Positions 44,153-51,545 of a stretch of DNA of 64,000 nucleotides are shown here, piece after piece. Numbering within the stretch: position 1 is the stretch's first letter; each line of letters opens with the position of its first letter. The notes beneath the pieces are model-generated. The model saw only the letters and a list, made by a program, of their open reading frames with translations. It searched no databases and was not told the origin of the DNA. A program made the position numbers and the translations under genes. Source of the stretch: Tolypothrix sp. PCC 7712. GTDB taxonomy: Bacteria; Cyanobacteriota; Cyanobacteriia; Cyanobacteriales; Nostocaceae. Location: the NCBI RefSeq assembly GCF_025860405.1, contig NZ_CP063785.1, positions 6,511,390-6,575,389 on the forward strand, written 5' to 3'.

Positions 44153-44629
44153 TTACGAATCAGACGCAACTTTAGCCGATTTGCTTTTAATAGCCTTAAA
44201 GCGTTCGCCTAATTGTTCAGCCACAGTTTTTAAACCAGGAGTTTTTTTTGCTGCTGTTTTTACATAGTCATAAACCGTCAAACTACTGGTCATAGCTTCA
44301 CTACCAACCGCCAGTAGAGTATCATCTACTTGTTCATTGAGTTGGCGTATGGAAGTTAAAAGTTCAGTAAGCGCAGTAGCTAATTGATAATCCCGAACAA
44401 GTTCCTCAACATCAAAACTAGCTGGGAGAATATCACGATTTGACTGAGCAGCAGTAACGCTATTATTGACAAACGCCAGACTTTTATCACCCATTTTTAA
44501 TAATCTACGTCTTTCCTCATTACTGAGAGTGACTAAAAACGGTAGCTTTTGTTGGATAGTCTGTAGCGAAGCTTTAATTTCTTGGATATCTTGTGGTGAC
44601 AGAGAGCCTGTGATATTTTGGTAGACCAT
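44153..44629 (-). CDS. Conserved hypothetical helical protein
   Basis: 158 residues, start at MVYQNITGSLSPQDIQEIKA. The sequence is strongly helical and amphipathic without membrane segments. Recognisable features are SNEERRRLLKMGDKSLAFVN and the basic C-terminus ERFKAIKSKSAKVAS. Proteins of this type occur in cyanobacteria and other bacteria without known function. It stands alone on the minus strand. Confidence 0.65.
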   Translation of the reverse strand: MVYQNITGSLSPQDIQEIKASLQTIQQKLPFLVTLSNEERRRLLKMGDKSLAFVNNSVTAAQSNRDILPASFDVEELVRDYQLATALTELLTSIRQLNEQVDDTLLAVGSEAMTSSLTVYDYVKTAAKKTPGLKTVAEQLGERFKAIKSKSAKVASDS

Positions 44630-44747
44630 CGTATAATTACCAGGATAATTCTATGTTTTAGTAGCAATAGTTGCTAAGTATAGAATGCCCAGTCAAGAAT
44701 GCGATCGCACAACATTCTACCAATTTGAAAAAAGAATGCGACAGTTC

Positions 44748-44790
44748 GTAGGGTCTGTTGTCGCGTAGCGCAACGCACCGACGCAGCTAC
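44748..44790. repeat. Partial GTAGGGTGTGTT-type palindromic element
   Basis: GTAGGGTCTGTTGTCGCG then GCGCAACGCACCGACGCAGCTAC is a shortened relative of the 82-bp element at 45705-45786. It is intergenic. Confidence 0.6.
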
Positions 44791-44858
44791 AAATAATAAA
44801 GCAATTTTTAGCACAAAATTACTTTACTTATTTATCCGTTTTAATGCAGACGGCGAAG

Positions 44859-44992
44859 GATAAGTAGTTAAACAAAATTAATTACACAATGTCATTGCGA
44901 ATGGAGCGGAGCGGAATGAAGCAATCGCAAGGGTTGAGATTGCTTCGCTGCGCTCGCAATGACTGTAATTAATTTTGCGTGGTTACTTATTG
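44859..44992. mobile_element. MITE-like palindrome with GTCATTGCGA ends and AT-rich outer arms
   Basis: The core GTCATTGCGA (44891) pairs with TCGCAATGAC (44954-44963). Outside it CAAAATTAATTACA pairs with TGTAATTAATTTTG, and further out ATAAGTA pairs with TACTTAT. The whole is about 133 bp and its right arm contains the stop codon of the HNH gene. The core family recurs at 46731-46815. No transposase is encoded. Confidence 0.72.
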
Positions 44993-45394
44993 TCCAGCTG
45001 CTATCAAAGCTTGACGTTCCAGAATCCTTTCATCACCGTTAAAATCTAGAATCCGTGCTGTCACTTCGCCAATATCTGTAATTGGTTGAATCACCGCTTC
45101 ATTAAGCTGAAAATGCTCACCCCAAAAGTCTCGACGTGGGTTGAAAAACCGCACAAGTTCCCCAGTTTGCCAATTAATTGAACCCAAATCGCTACCTTTT
45201 TGCAGATTACAGAAAATACAGGCATAACAGAGATTATCTGCTGTAGTTGAACCGCCATGTTTCACGCTGATTATATGGTCAACTTGACAACCAGAGGATC
45301 TATTGACTTCAGAGATAAGACAATACTCGCACATATAATCAGCGCGATTAGTAACCAAACGCCGCAACTCTAAACTAATGTAAGAACTAGACAC
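44987..45394 (-). CDS. HNH endonuclease (module copy 2)
   Basis: 135 residues (MSSSYISLELRRLVTNRADY). The HNH motif is present: CEYCLISE, CQVDHIISVKHGG and NLCYACIFCNLQKGS. The tail FFNPRRDFWGEHFQL matches the first module copy. The stop codon lies in the arm of an inverted-repeat element. It forms a likely operon with the preceding small gene (9-base gap). Confidence 0.85.
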   Translation of the reverse strand: MSSSYISLELRRLVTNRADYMCEYCLISEVNRSSGCQVDHIISVKHGGSTTADNLCYACIFCNLQKGSDLGSINWQTGELVRFFNPRRDFWGEHFQLNEAVIQPITDIGEVTARILDFNGDERILERQALIAAGQ

Positions 45395-45403
45395 TTTGAA
45401 GAA

Positions 45404-45658
45404 TTACTCCGCACTGAGATACTGATGAGCCTTTGCTTTCGCTAGCGTCATAATATGCTCTAATGTCAGAAAATGATTTAACTCTCTCTTGTCCTCTTGT
45501 GTTAATTCTCCCGTTTTATGTCGGTAAATAAGTTCTTCTAAACGCCCTTTTGCTAAATCTGAAAGTTGAAAATTAACAACACTTTGGGGAGTAGTTCCAG
45601 CCGCAATAAAATCTATAATTTCATCGTAGACTTTGGCTGTATTTACAGATGTAGTCAT
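45404..45658 (-). CDS. Small protein upstream of HNH nuclease (module copy 2)
   Basis: 84 residues from ATG 45658 (MTTSVNTAKVYDEI). The longer frame runs back into the 82-bp palindromic element and is rejected. The core ARGRLEELIYRHKTGELTQEDKRELNHFL (read in parts such as EELIYRHKTGELTQEDK) and the KAKAHQYL end correspond to the C-terminal half of the first module partner at 36192. A regulator or antidote role for the HNH protein is possible but unproven. Confidence 0.68.
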   Translation of the reverse strand: MTTSVNTAKVYDEIIDFIAAGTTPQSVVNFQLSDLAKGRLEELIYRHKTGELTQEDKRELNHFLTLEHIMTLAKAKAHQYLSAE

Positions 45659-45704
45659 GAGTTTATCGATTTTTATTTTATTTACAACATTAATTTTAAT
45701 ATTT

Positions 45705-45786
45705 GTAGGGTGTGTTACGCCGTAGGCTAACGCACCTTTGATTGTTGATAGCTTGGTGCGTTGCGCTGCGCGACAACACACCCTAC
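45705..45786. mobile_element. 82-bp palindromic element, perfect 12-bp ends GTAGGGTGTGTT
   Basis: GTAGGGTGTGTT at 45705-45716 is the exact inverse of AACACACCCTAC at 45775-45786. Inner arms CGTAGGCTAACGCACC and GGTGCGTTGCGCTGCG are also complementary. It is a dispersed Nostocales-type repeat; a second copy is at 46540-46618. Confidence 0.85.
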
Positions 45787-45826
45787 GAATTTATTAACAG
45801 AGTTTGAAATATTAGTACCAACTTAC

Positions 45827-46087
45827 TTATTCATAAACATCTCGTCGATGAGCAATATTATTGACAATAACCTCATTTGTCTCATCATTCACTTGATAAA
45901 TTACTCGATAGTCTCCGATTCGATAACGGTAGTAACCGGCTAAATCACCTTTGAGCGGCTTAATATTAGGGTGAAACCGAGGATTTTGTTCCAATTGCTC
46001 AAAGCATCTAACAACTTTTTTAGCTAAGGCTTGGTCTGCTGATGCATAAATCTCTTCTGCTTCCGCAGATAATATAACACTATACAT
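45827..46087 (-). CDS. RelE/ParE-type toxin
   Basis: 86 residues. The RelE/ParE fold appears as YSVILSAEAEEIYASADQAL, KPLKGDLAGYYRYRIGDYRVIYQV and the end IAHRRDVYE, with the basic residues expected for mRNA cleavage or gyrase binding. The start ATG overlaps the antitoxin gene by 8 bases, typical of toxin-antitoxin operons with the antitoxin first. Confidence 0.9.
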   Translation of the reverse strand: MYSVILSAEAEEIYASADQALAKKVVRCFEQLEQNPRFHPNIKPLKGDLAGYYRYRIGDYRVIYQVNDETNEVIVNNIAHRRDVYE

Positions 46088-46310
46088 CAGACCTAATTGT
46101 TCTCCAGTTTCTCACACGACCTTCAGCAATATCCTTTTTACCTCTTTCAAAAGCTTCAATAAATCCAGGAATATCCAGTAACTCTTGGGTAGCGTCTTCA
46201 CTTTCTTTATCTGCTAGATAGGCTAAAAAATCTGCCACTAATTGTAGGCGTTCTGAAGATAATCCATCTAGATATTGATTAATTTGCTGGCGAACTTCTA
46301 TATTGCTCAT
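46080..46310 (-). CDS. Antitoxin of the RelE-type pair
   Basis: 76 residues from ATG 46310 (MSNIEVRQQINQYLDGL). A helical N-terminus (SSERLQLVADFLAYLADKES) is followed by a C-terminal acidic segment and WRTIRSDV, a form seen in antitoxins of cyanobacterial RelE pairs. AAGG upstream of 46310 supports this start over the longer frame. It precedes and overlaps the toxin. Confidence 0.8.
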   Translation of the reverse strand: MSNIEVRQQINQYLDGLSSERLQLVADFLAYLADKESEDATQELLDIPGFIEAFERGKKDIAEGRVRNWRTIRSDV

Positions 46311-46317
46311 ATTTTCG

Positions 46318-46539
46318 TTAACCTTGAGAATCTTGCTTTCTTCTATCTGCTTCCTCAACACGTCGCTTAATTGCTTCTTCGGCAATGCGAATATTTTCTT
46401 CTATTGGCGTACCATCTTCAGTTGTCATTGGCCCATACCATGTTGCTTCCGAATCAGGAGGATTGCGACGACTAAAGAGAACCCGAATCGCCTCATCATC
46501 TTCTCGGTGTGCAAGTACTATTTTAGCCTTGCCACGCCA
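46318..46539 (-). pseudogene. 5'-truncated gene upstream of the RelE operon
   Basis: The frame encodes RGKAKIVLAHREDDEAIRVL and on to EAIKRRVEEADRRKQDSQG, a sensible hydrophilic protein of about 73 residues. On its 5' side it runs directly into the palindromic element at 46540-46618; the residues beyond (SLRHNTPYW) are translated repeat. No start codon belongs to the gene itself. It ends 7 bases before the antitoxin ATG, so it was probably co-transcribed. Its family is unknown. Confidence 0.55.
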
Positions 46540-46618
46540 GTAGGGTGTGTTATGCCGTAGGCTAACGCACCTTCGATTATTAATTGCATCTCGGTGCGTT
46601 GCGCTGCGCGACAACACA
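46540..46618. mobile_element. Second copy of the GTAGGGTGTGTT palindromic element
   Basis: It starts GTAGGGTGTGTTATGCCG and ends GCGCGACAACACA, losing the last bases of the right arm where it abuts another palindrome. It interrupts the small gene at 46318-46539. Confidence 0.8.
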
Positions 46619-46665
46619 ACGCCAGTTTGCTCAAGTCGGGAAACCCGCCCAAGCAACTGGCTCCC
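46619..46665. repeat. GCCAGTTTGCTC...AGCAACTGGC hairpin element
   Basis: GCCAGTT-TGCT pairs with AGCAACTGGC around an inner GTCGGGAAACCCGCC stem. It is directly joined to the element at 46540, a nested or tandem insertion. Confidence 0.65.
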
Positions 46666-46730
46666 CTACATTTAAACTTGAAGAGCTTTACTGCTAAGGG
46701 GAGCATCCCACTTTTTTCAATGTCATTGCG

Positions 46731-46815
46731 AACGCAACGAAGTGGAGTGAAGCAATCGCAAAATCTCTCACCAGGAATAAATCCATGCGATTGCTTCGTC
46801 GTTCCTCCTCGCAAT
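46731..46815. mobile_element. GTCATTGCGA...TCGCAATGAC palindromic element, copy 2
   Basis: Left arm GTCATTGCGAACGCAACG with GAAGCAATCGCA, right arm TGCGATTGCTTCG with TCGCAATGAC. Same family as 44859-44992, with a different, unrelated middle. It lies upstream of the WD40 kinase. Confidence 0.75.
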
Positions 46816-46976
46816 GACGCTTAATTCTCTAGTTATAAAATAAAAACTGGGATGCACCCGCTGCTGAGAACCCCATGTTGTAAAAAAAACTAAATTTATC
46901 GATGATTTTGCGGATTTTAACAAGATGAGATTGTGGTTAAGGGATAATAAATGCATTTGCCCATAAAAGCACAGTC

Positions 46977-49046
46977 ATGACTTGCTGCCTAAATCCAGCT
47001 TGCCACAACCCACCCCATTCTGAATCCACAAAGTTTTGCGCTAACTGCCGATTTCCTTTGCTAGTGCTGAGAAATCGCTATCGCCCAATTCAATTACTAG
47101 GAAATGGGGGATTTGGGAAAACCTATTTAGCAGAAGATTTAGACAAGCTGAATGAATATTGTGTAATCAAGCAATTTGCGCCGCGAGTACAGGGAACTGC
47201 GGCAATAAATAAAGCTACAGAACTATTTGAGCAAGAAGCAAGGCGACTGCAACAACTAGGAGAACATCCGCAGATTCCCACGCTGTTGGCGTATTTTGAA
47301 GAAGAAAATAATCTGTATTTAGTGCAGCAGTTTATCAACGGGCAGAATTTATTAGCTGAATTAAAACAACAGGGAACTTTCAACGCAGAAAAAATCAGGG
47401 AAGTTTTGCTTGATTTATTAAATATCCTGAAAACGGTTCATCAACACAAAGTAATTCACCGCGATATCAAACCAGAAAATATCATTCGTCGCAGCACTGA
47501 CAACAAATTAGTCTTGATAGATTTTGGGATTTCCAAGCAACTCACCATGTCAGTTACCACTAACCCAGGAACAATAATTGGTTCCCCAGGTTATGCGCCA
47601 TTAGAACAAATGCAGAATGGTAAAGCTTATCCAGCAAGTGATTTATATAGTGTTGGTGCAACTTGCTTTCACTTACAGAGTGGAATTCACCCTTGGATAA
47701 TGTGGGAACAACAAGGTTATGGGTGGGTTTCTTCTTGGCGGGAGCATTTGCAACAACCACAAAGCAGCGAATTGCAGAAGATTCTTGATAAGTTGCTGCA
47801 AAAAGATTATCAGCAACGTTACCAATCTGCTGAAGAAGTTTTACAGGATTTTAGTTCACCGTTACCATCACTTTCACCAGTACACCCAACTGAGGCAGTA
47901 GTTGTAACTCAACCACCATCATCATTCCCTGCAACATTACCCCATCAGCCTCAACCTGGAACATCGCCAGCACCAGTAAAGCCAAAAGTAGGGCAACAAA
48001 AGGCATTTAGACAAAATATTAATTGGAGAATAAGATTCCTGGTGGGTGCTGCTATTACAATAGTTGGAACTCAAATATATGGTTATGTTCGTTATGGCTT
48101 GTTTCCGACTAATCCGATATCTGTAATTGCCAGCATACCAAGCGGAGTTTTATTACAAAGAACCATCACAGGGCATTCTGGCGGGGTTTATTCTGTTGCC
48201 ATTAGTCCAGATGGCAAAACCCTTGCAAGTGGTAGTGCTGACAGTACCATCAAACTGTGGAATATCCCAAGAGGAGAACCAATCCGCACCCTTACAGGGC
48301 ATTCTGGCTTGATTTATTCCGTCGCCATCAGCCCAGATGGCAAAACCCTTGCTAGTGGTAGTTTTGACACCACCATAAAACTGTGGAATCTGGCAACCGG
48401 AGAACAAATAGGCACTCTCACAAGGCACTCTAACTCGGTTTATTCCGTCGCCATCAGCCCAGATGGCAACACCCTTGCTAGTATTGCTGACAACACCATC
48501 AAACTGTGGAATCTGGCAACCAAAGAGCAAATCCGCACCCTTCCTTCGGAACGCTACGCGAACACCGGACATTCTAGCTTTGTTTATTCAGTCGCCATCA
48601 GCCCAGATGGTAATACCCTTGCCAGTGGTAGTCTTGACAACACCATCAAACTGTGGAATCTGGCAACGGGAGAGCTAATCCGCACCCTCAATAGGCATTC
48701 TGACGGGGTTATTTCCGTTGCCATCAGCCGAGATGGCAAAACCCTTGCCAGTGGTAGTCTTGACAACACCATTAAACTGTGGAATCTGGCAACAGGAGAA
48801 GAAATCCGCACTCTCACAGGGCATTCCGACACGCCTTTTGTCGTCGCTTTTAGCCCAGATGGCAAAACCCTTGCCAGTGGTAGTGCCGACAAGACTATCA
48901 AACTGTGGAATCTGGCAACAGGAGAAGAAATCCGCACTCTCAATAGGCATTCTCAGGGGGTTATTTCCGTCGCCTTTAGCCCAGATGGCAAAACCCTTGT
49001 TAGTGGTAGTGATGACAAAACCATCAAAATTTGGCGGCTAAAGTAG
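46977..49046 (+). CDS. Ser/Thr protein kinase with seven WD40 repeats
   Basis: 689 residues. A small zinc-binding start (Cys in MTCCLNPAC and FCANC) is followed by a Hanks-type kinase domain: Gly-rich loop LLGNGGFGKTYLA, VAIK-like Lys in CVIKQFAP, catalytic HRDIKPENII, IDFGISKQ, activation segment GSPGYAPLEQ. A Pro-rich linker and one membrane segment (about 350-370) lead to seven WD40 blades, each about 41-42 residues with HS--VYSVAISPDGKTLASGS and NTIKLWNLATGE. Seven blades make a complete propeller. Blade 4 carries a seven-residue insert PSERYAN. The blades are nearly identical at DNA level, indicating recent duplication or conversion. It is a probable membrane signalling receptor; substrates are unknown. 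Confidence 0.88.
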   Translation: MTCCLNPACHNPPHSESTKFCANCRFPLLVLRNRYRPIQLLGNGGFGKTYLAEDLDKLNEYCVIKQFAPRVQGTAAINKATELFEQEARRLQQLGEHPQIPTLLAYFEEENNLYLVQQFINGQNLLAELKQQGTFNAEKIREVLLDLLNILKTVHQHKVIHRDIKPENIIRRSTDNKLVLIDFGISKQLTMSVTTNPGTIIGSPGYAPLEQMQNGKAYPASDLYSVGATCFHLQSGIHPWIMWEQQGYGWVSSWREHLQQPQSSELQKILDKLLQKDYQQRYQSAEEVLQDFSSPLPSLSPVHPTEAVVVTQPPSSFPATLPHQPQPGTSPAPVKPKVGQQKAFRQNINWRIRFLVGAAITIVGTQIYGYVRYGLFPTNPISVIASIPSGVLLQRTITGHSGGVYSVAISPDGKTLASGSADSTIKLWNIPRGEPIRTLTGHSGLIYSVAISPDGKTLASGSFDTTIKLWNLATGEQIGTLTRHSNSVYSVAISPDGNTLASIADNTIKLWNLATKEQIRTLPSERYANTGHSSFVYSVAISPDGNTLASGSLDNTIKLWNLATGELIRTLNRHSDGVISVAISRDGKTLASGSLDNTIKLWNLATGEEIRTLTGHSDTPFVVAFSPDGKTLASGSADKTIKLWNLATGEEIRTLNRHSQGVISVAFSPDGKTLVSGSDDKTIKIWRLK

Positions 49047-49154
49047 TGAGTGCTGAATTCGCATTTTTGAGTACTATAGCAGATTAATCAAGATAGTCTG
49101 GATCTATGGCATCTCAGTTTTATGATAGAAACAAGCCACTGTATGGTTTAATTT

Positions 49155-49748
49155 ATGTCTTCCCCCGTCCTGGAAAAACCTTCGACTTCTGAGACTTCCT
49201 ACGTTCTTCTGTACAATGTCAGTTGGGAAAAGTTAGAACAGCTTGATGTCGCCCTTGCAGGAACAAGCGCACGACTAACTTATTTAGATGGGATTCTCGA
49301 AATTATGTCCCCACTGTCTGACGACCATGAGGATTATAAAAAAACTCTGGCGATGTTGCTAGAAGTCTATATGCGGGCAAAGAATATCCGCTTTTATGGT
49401 CGGGGAAGTGCAACTATAGGTAAACAGGAAGACAAAACGCGACGGGAACCAGATGAGTCTTATAATTTAGGCACAAAAAAATCTATTCCTGATTTAATTT
49501 TGGAAATAACTGTTACGAGTGGCGGAATTAATAAGCTAGAAATTTATCAGCGTTTGCGAGTACCTGAAGTTTGGTTTTGGGAAGATGGTTTATTATCAGT
49601 TTATTGTTTGCAAGGTGACAGCTATATAAAAGTCTCTAAAAGTACTTTATTGCCTGATTTAAATTTGGATATATTAGCAAAATGTGCGCTAATGGCTGAC
49701 CAATATGATGCTGTGACTGAATATAGTCAGATAATCGCTAAGGAATAG
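49155..49748 (+). CDS. Uma2-family (DUF820) putative endonuclease
   Basis: 197 residues. Motifs LTYLDGILEIMSPLSDDHE, the acidic REPDESYNL, PDLILEITVTSGGINKLEIYQRLRVPEVWFWED (read as blocks) match the family. The function is unknown. It stands alone between the WD40 kinase and a Phd-like antitoxin. Confidence 0.82.
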   Translation: MSSPVLEKPSTSETSYVLLYNVSWEKLEQLDVALAGTSARLTYLDGILEIMSPLSDDHEDYKKTLAMLLEVYMRAKNIRFYGRGSATIGKQEDKTRREPDESYNLGTKKSIPDLILEITVTSGGINKLEIYQRLRVPEVWFWEDGLLSVYCLQGDSYIKVSKSTLLPDLNLDILAKCALMADQYDAVTEYSQIIAKE

Positions 49749-49871
49749 TAATTCAGGATTGAATAATCACAACATAAACTTAATCAAGATTAACCCAACA
49801 AAAACAAGACCTTGATCTGTTGGGTTTCGTTTTTCAACCCAACCTACATCTGAGTAACTTTTTATTTATCG

Positions 49872-50147
49872 ATGAACTGGAAACTTGACGAAGCACAACA
49901 AAAACTGCCAGAGGTGATTGATGCTATTGCATCAGAACCTCAATTAATCTTCAAGCAGGACAAATTAGTTGCTGCAATTGTAGAACCAAAACTTTTTCAA
50001 GAGTTCCTTGCTTGGCATCAGCAACAAAAAGCCTCTTCCCTCGCCAATGCTTTTGTAGAATTACGTCAACTCTGTGCGGAAGAAAATTACATTTTAGAAA
50101 CTCCTGCACGATATAGCGATCGCCCTATTCCATTTGCGGAAGAATAG
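49872..50147 (+). CDS. Phd/YefM-like antitoxin
   Basis: 91 residues. MNWKLDEAQQKLPEVIDAIA and KLVAAIVEPKLFQEFLAW show the Phd/YefM pattern of an N-terminal DNA-binding domain followed by a toxin-binding tail. No toxin follows directly: the next gene is a DUF433 protein. The first 26 bases of the gene recur at 51003-51028 with one mismatch, at the break in the PIN gene. It may be an orphan antitoxin. Confidence 0.75.
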   Translation: MNWKLDEAQQKLPEVIDAIASEPQLIFKQDKLVAAIVEPKLFQEFLAWHQQQKASSLANAFVELRQLCAEENYILETPARYSDRPIPFAEE

Positions 50148-50217
50148 TATGGGCTTTCTTTGCGACAATCAAAAGCGTCGCTACGATAATTACTATAAAA
50201 TTTCAAGTTAGGATGAA

Positions 50218-50559
50218 ATGAGCGAGAGAGATTTTGTTGTCATGAATAAGAGGACTCAACTGCTCGAAGTAATTGCAGCTTTACCAGAGGAATTAGTTGA
50301 CCAAGCATTGAATTACGTGCAAATGTTGCAAAATCCGATTCAGATTACACCTGGAATTTGCGGAGGAAAAGCACGAATTAGAAATACACGAATTCCCGTA
50401 TGGACTTTGGTTGCATATCGTCAACAAGGTGCTTCGGATGAGGAATTATTGGCAAATTATCCTGGATTGACTAGGGAAGATTTAAGCGTTGCTTGGAATT
50501 ACTACGAACAAAATCCCGAACAAATCGACCGAGAAATTGCCCAAGATGATTTAGTTTGA
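50218..50559 (+). CDS. DUF433 antitoxin
   Basis: 113 residues. AGGA upstream supports ATG 50218; ATG 50242 is the alternative. The DUF433 core is ITPGICGGKARIRNTRIPVWTLVAY, then GASDEELLANYPGLTREDL and a helix-turn-helix-like end. DUF433 proteins pair with DUF5615 PIN-like toxins. The stop overlaps the next ATG (TGATG), so the pair is translationally coupled. Confidence 0.88.
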   Translation: MSERDFVVMNKRTQLLEVIAALPEELVDQALNYVQMLQNPIQITPGICGGKARIRNTRIPVWTLVAYRQQGASDEELLANYPGLTREDLSVAWNYYEQNPEQIDREIAQDDLV

Positions 50560-50951
50560 TGGCATTACAATTTTACTCCAATGAAAATTTCCCGATCGCA
50601 ATGGTAAATTTACTCAGAGCAGAGGGATATAATGTATTAACTTCCTACGAAACAGGTCAAGCAAATCAGGGTATTTCTGACGATGTTGTTTTGCAGTATG
50701 CTACAAAGATGGGTCGCATTTTGATTACGGAAAATCGCCAGGATTTTATAGATTTGCATCGTATTGTATCAAATCATGCTGGCATAATTATTTTTAAAAG
50801 CGATCGTGATTATGCTGGGAAAGTCAAGGCAATAATTGATTTTCTGAATGAAGATAGTCGAACCTTAGAGAATCGTTTGTTGCGGGTTATGAAGCAAAAT
50901 ATAAAAGCAGTCGGACAGATTTTTGTCATACAAGAGTATGGTAAAGGTTGA
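50559..50951 (+). CDS. DUF5615 PIN-like toxin
   Basis: 130 residues from ATG 50559. The PIN-like fold has YSNENFPIAMVNLLRAEGYNVLTSYE with acidic residues early, ILITENRQDF and HAGIIIFKSDRDY. It is the presumed ribonuclease partner of the DUF433 antitoxin. The pair looks intact. Confidence 0.87.
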   Translation: MALQFYSNENFPIAMVNLLRAEGYNVLTSYETGQANQGISDDVVLQYATKMGRILITENRQDFIDLHRIVSNHAGIIIFKSDRDYAGKVKAIIDFLNEDSRTLENRLLRVMKQNIKAVGQIFVIQEYGKG

Positions 50952-51002
50952 TTGCAATCTCTTCGATGTCTCTAATTGCAGGTTGTCCAACATTTAAAAC
51001 AA

Positions 51003-51035
51003 ATGAACTGGAAACTTGATGAAGCACATCTACAG
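51003..51035 (+). pseudogene. 5' fragment of a Phd-like antitoxin gene
   Basis: ATGAACTGGAAACTTGATG and the following GAAGCACA match the first 26 bases of the antitoxin gene at 49872 with one mismatch (MNWKLDEA). The reading then diverges and stops. It lies at the breakpoint of the PIN gene on the opposite strand. Confidence 0.65.
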
Positions 51036-51117
51036 CTTTTAACCAACCGATTACCTTTTGATTTGGCTGGATAGATATCAATTCAGAAATAATATTTGTA
51101 TCTAAAATGTAGTTCAT
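51027..51117 (-). pseudogene. Truncated FitB/VapC-type PIN toxin
   Basis: The frame from ATG 51117 reads MNYILDTNIISELISIQPN and VIGWLKAVD, a normal PIN start with catalytic Asp and Glu. After about 30 codons it runs into the antisense of an antitoxin fragment. Although the frame stays open to 50926, the rest is not PIN-like. Its ATG overlaps the preceding antitoxin stop. Confidence 0.7.
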
Positions 51118-51335
51118 AATTCTACTTGGCGGTTGTCAAGTTCTCTTTGACGTTCTAAATCTATATCCACACCAAATAGAGGAGAATTTTGAAATAATTC
51201 AACTAAATTTTCTGATTCGGTTTTGGGGTCTTCCTTTTCTATTTGTCTAGTCAAATAATGGATTAACTGTATCTTTTCTTCTCTGCTTAAATTATCAATT
51301 TCTTTTAATAAAGTTTTCACTGGTAAATTGCTCAT
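51114..51335 (-). CDS. Antitoxin-like protein of the broken PIN pair
   Basis: 73 residues. MSNLPVKTLLKEIDNLSREEKIQLIHYL and the end VDIDLERQRELDNRQVEL (read in parts) are typical for small cyanobacterial antitoxin-like proteins placed before PIN toxins. The stop overlaps the toxin ATG by 4 bases. The toxin is truncated. Confidence 0.65.
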   Translation of the reverse strand: MSNLPVKTLLKEIDNLSREEKIQLIHYLTRQIEKEDPKTESENLVELFQNSPLFGVDIDLERQRELDNRQVEL

Positions 51336-51545
51336 TTTAATATTCCTATTAAAAACCAGATTTATTTATCGCTAATTATAGCATTGTCAATTGGGATATA
51401 TAAAGAATAGTAATTCAGGAAATAAACTGAATCAAGATTATCTGGCTCGATCCAAGGGATTTTAAATAACAAATTTCGCTAATACTTGGTAATAGATATC
51501 GTCATGGTAAAATCACCATAGTCAAAACTTTGCTAAAACCTCTGC

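Noticed and set aside
46518..46814. Minus-strand frame of 98 residues over several palindromic elements
   Set aside because: It consists only of translated repeat elements and no gene-like segment.
48153..48950. Long antisense frames opposite the WD40 repeats
   Set aside because: They are open only because the blades repeat in DNA; residues are cysteine-rich antisense shadows with no homologue known to me.
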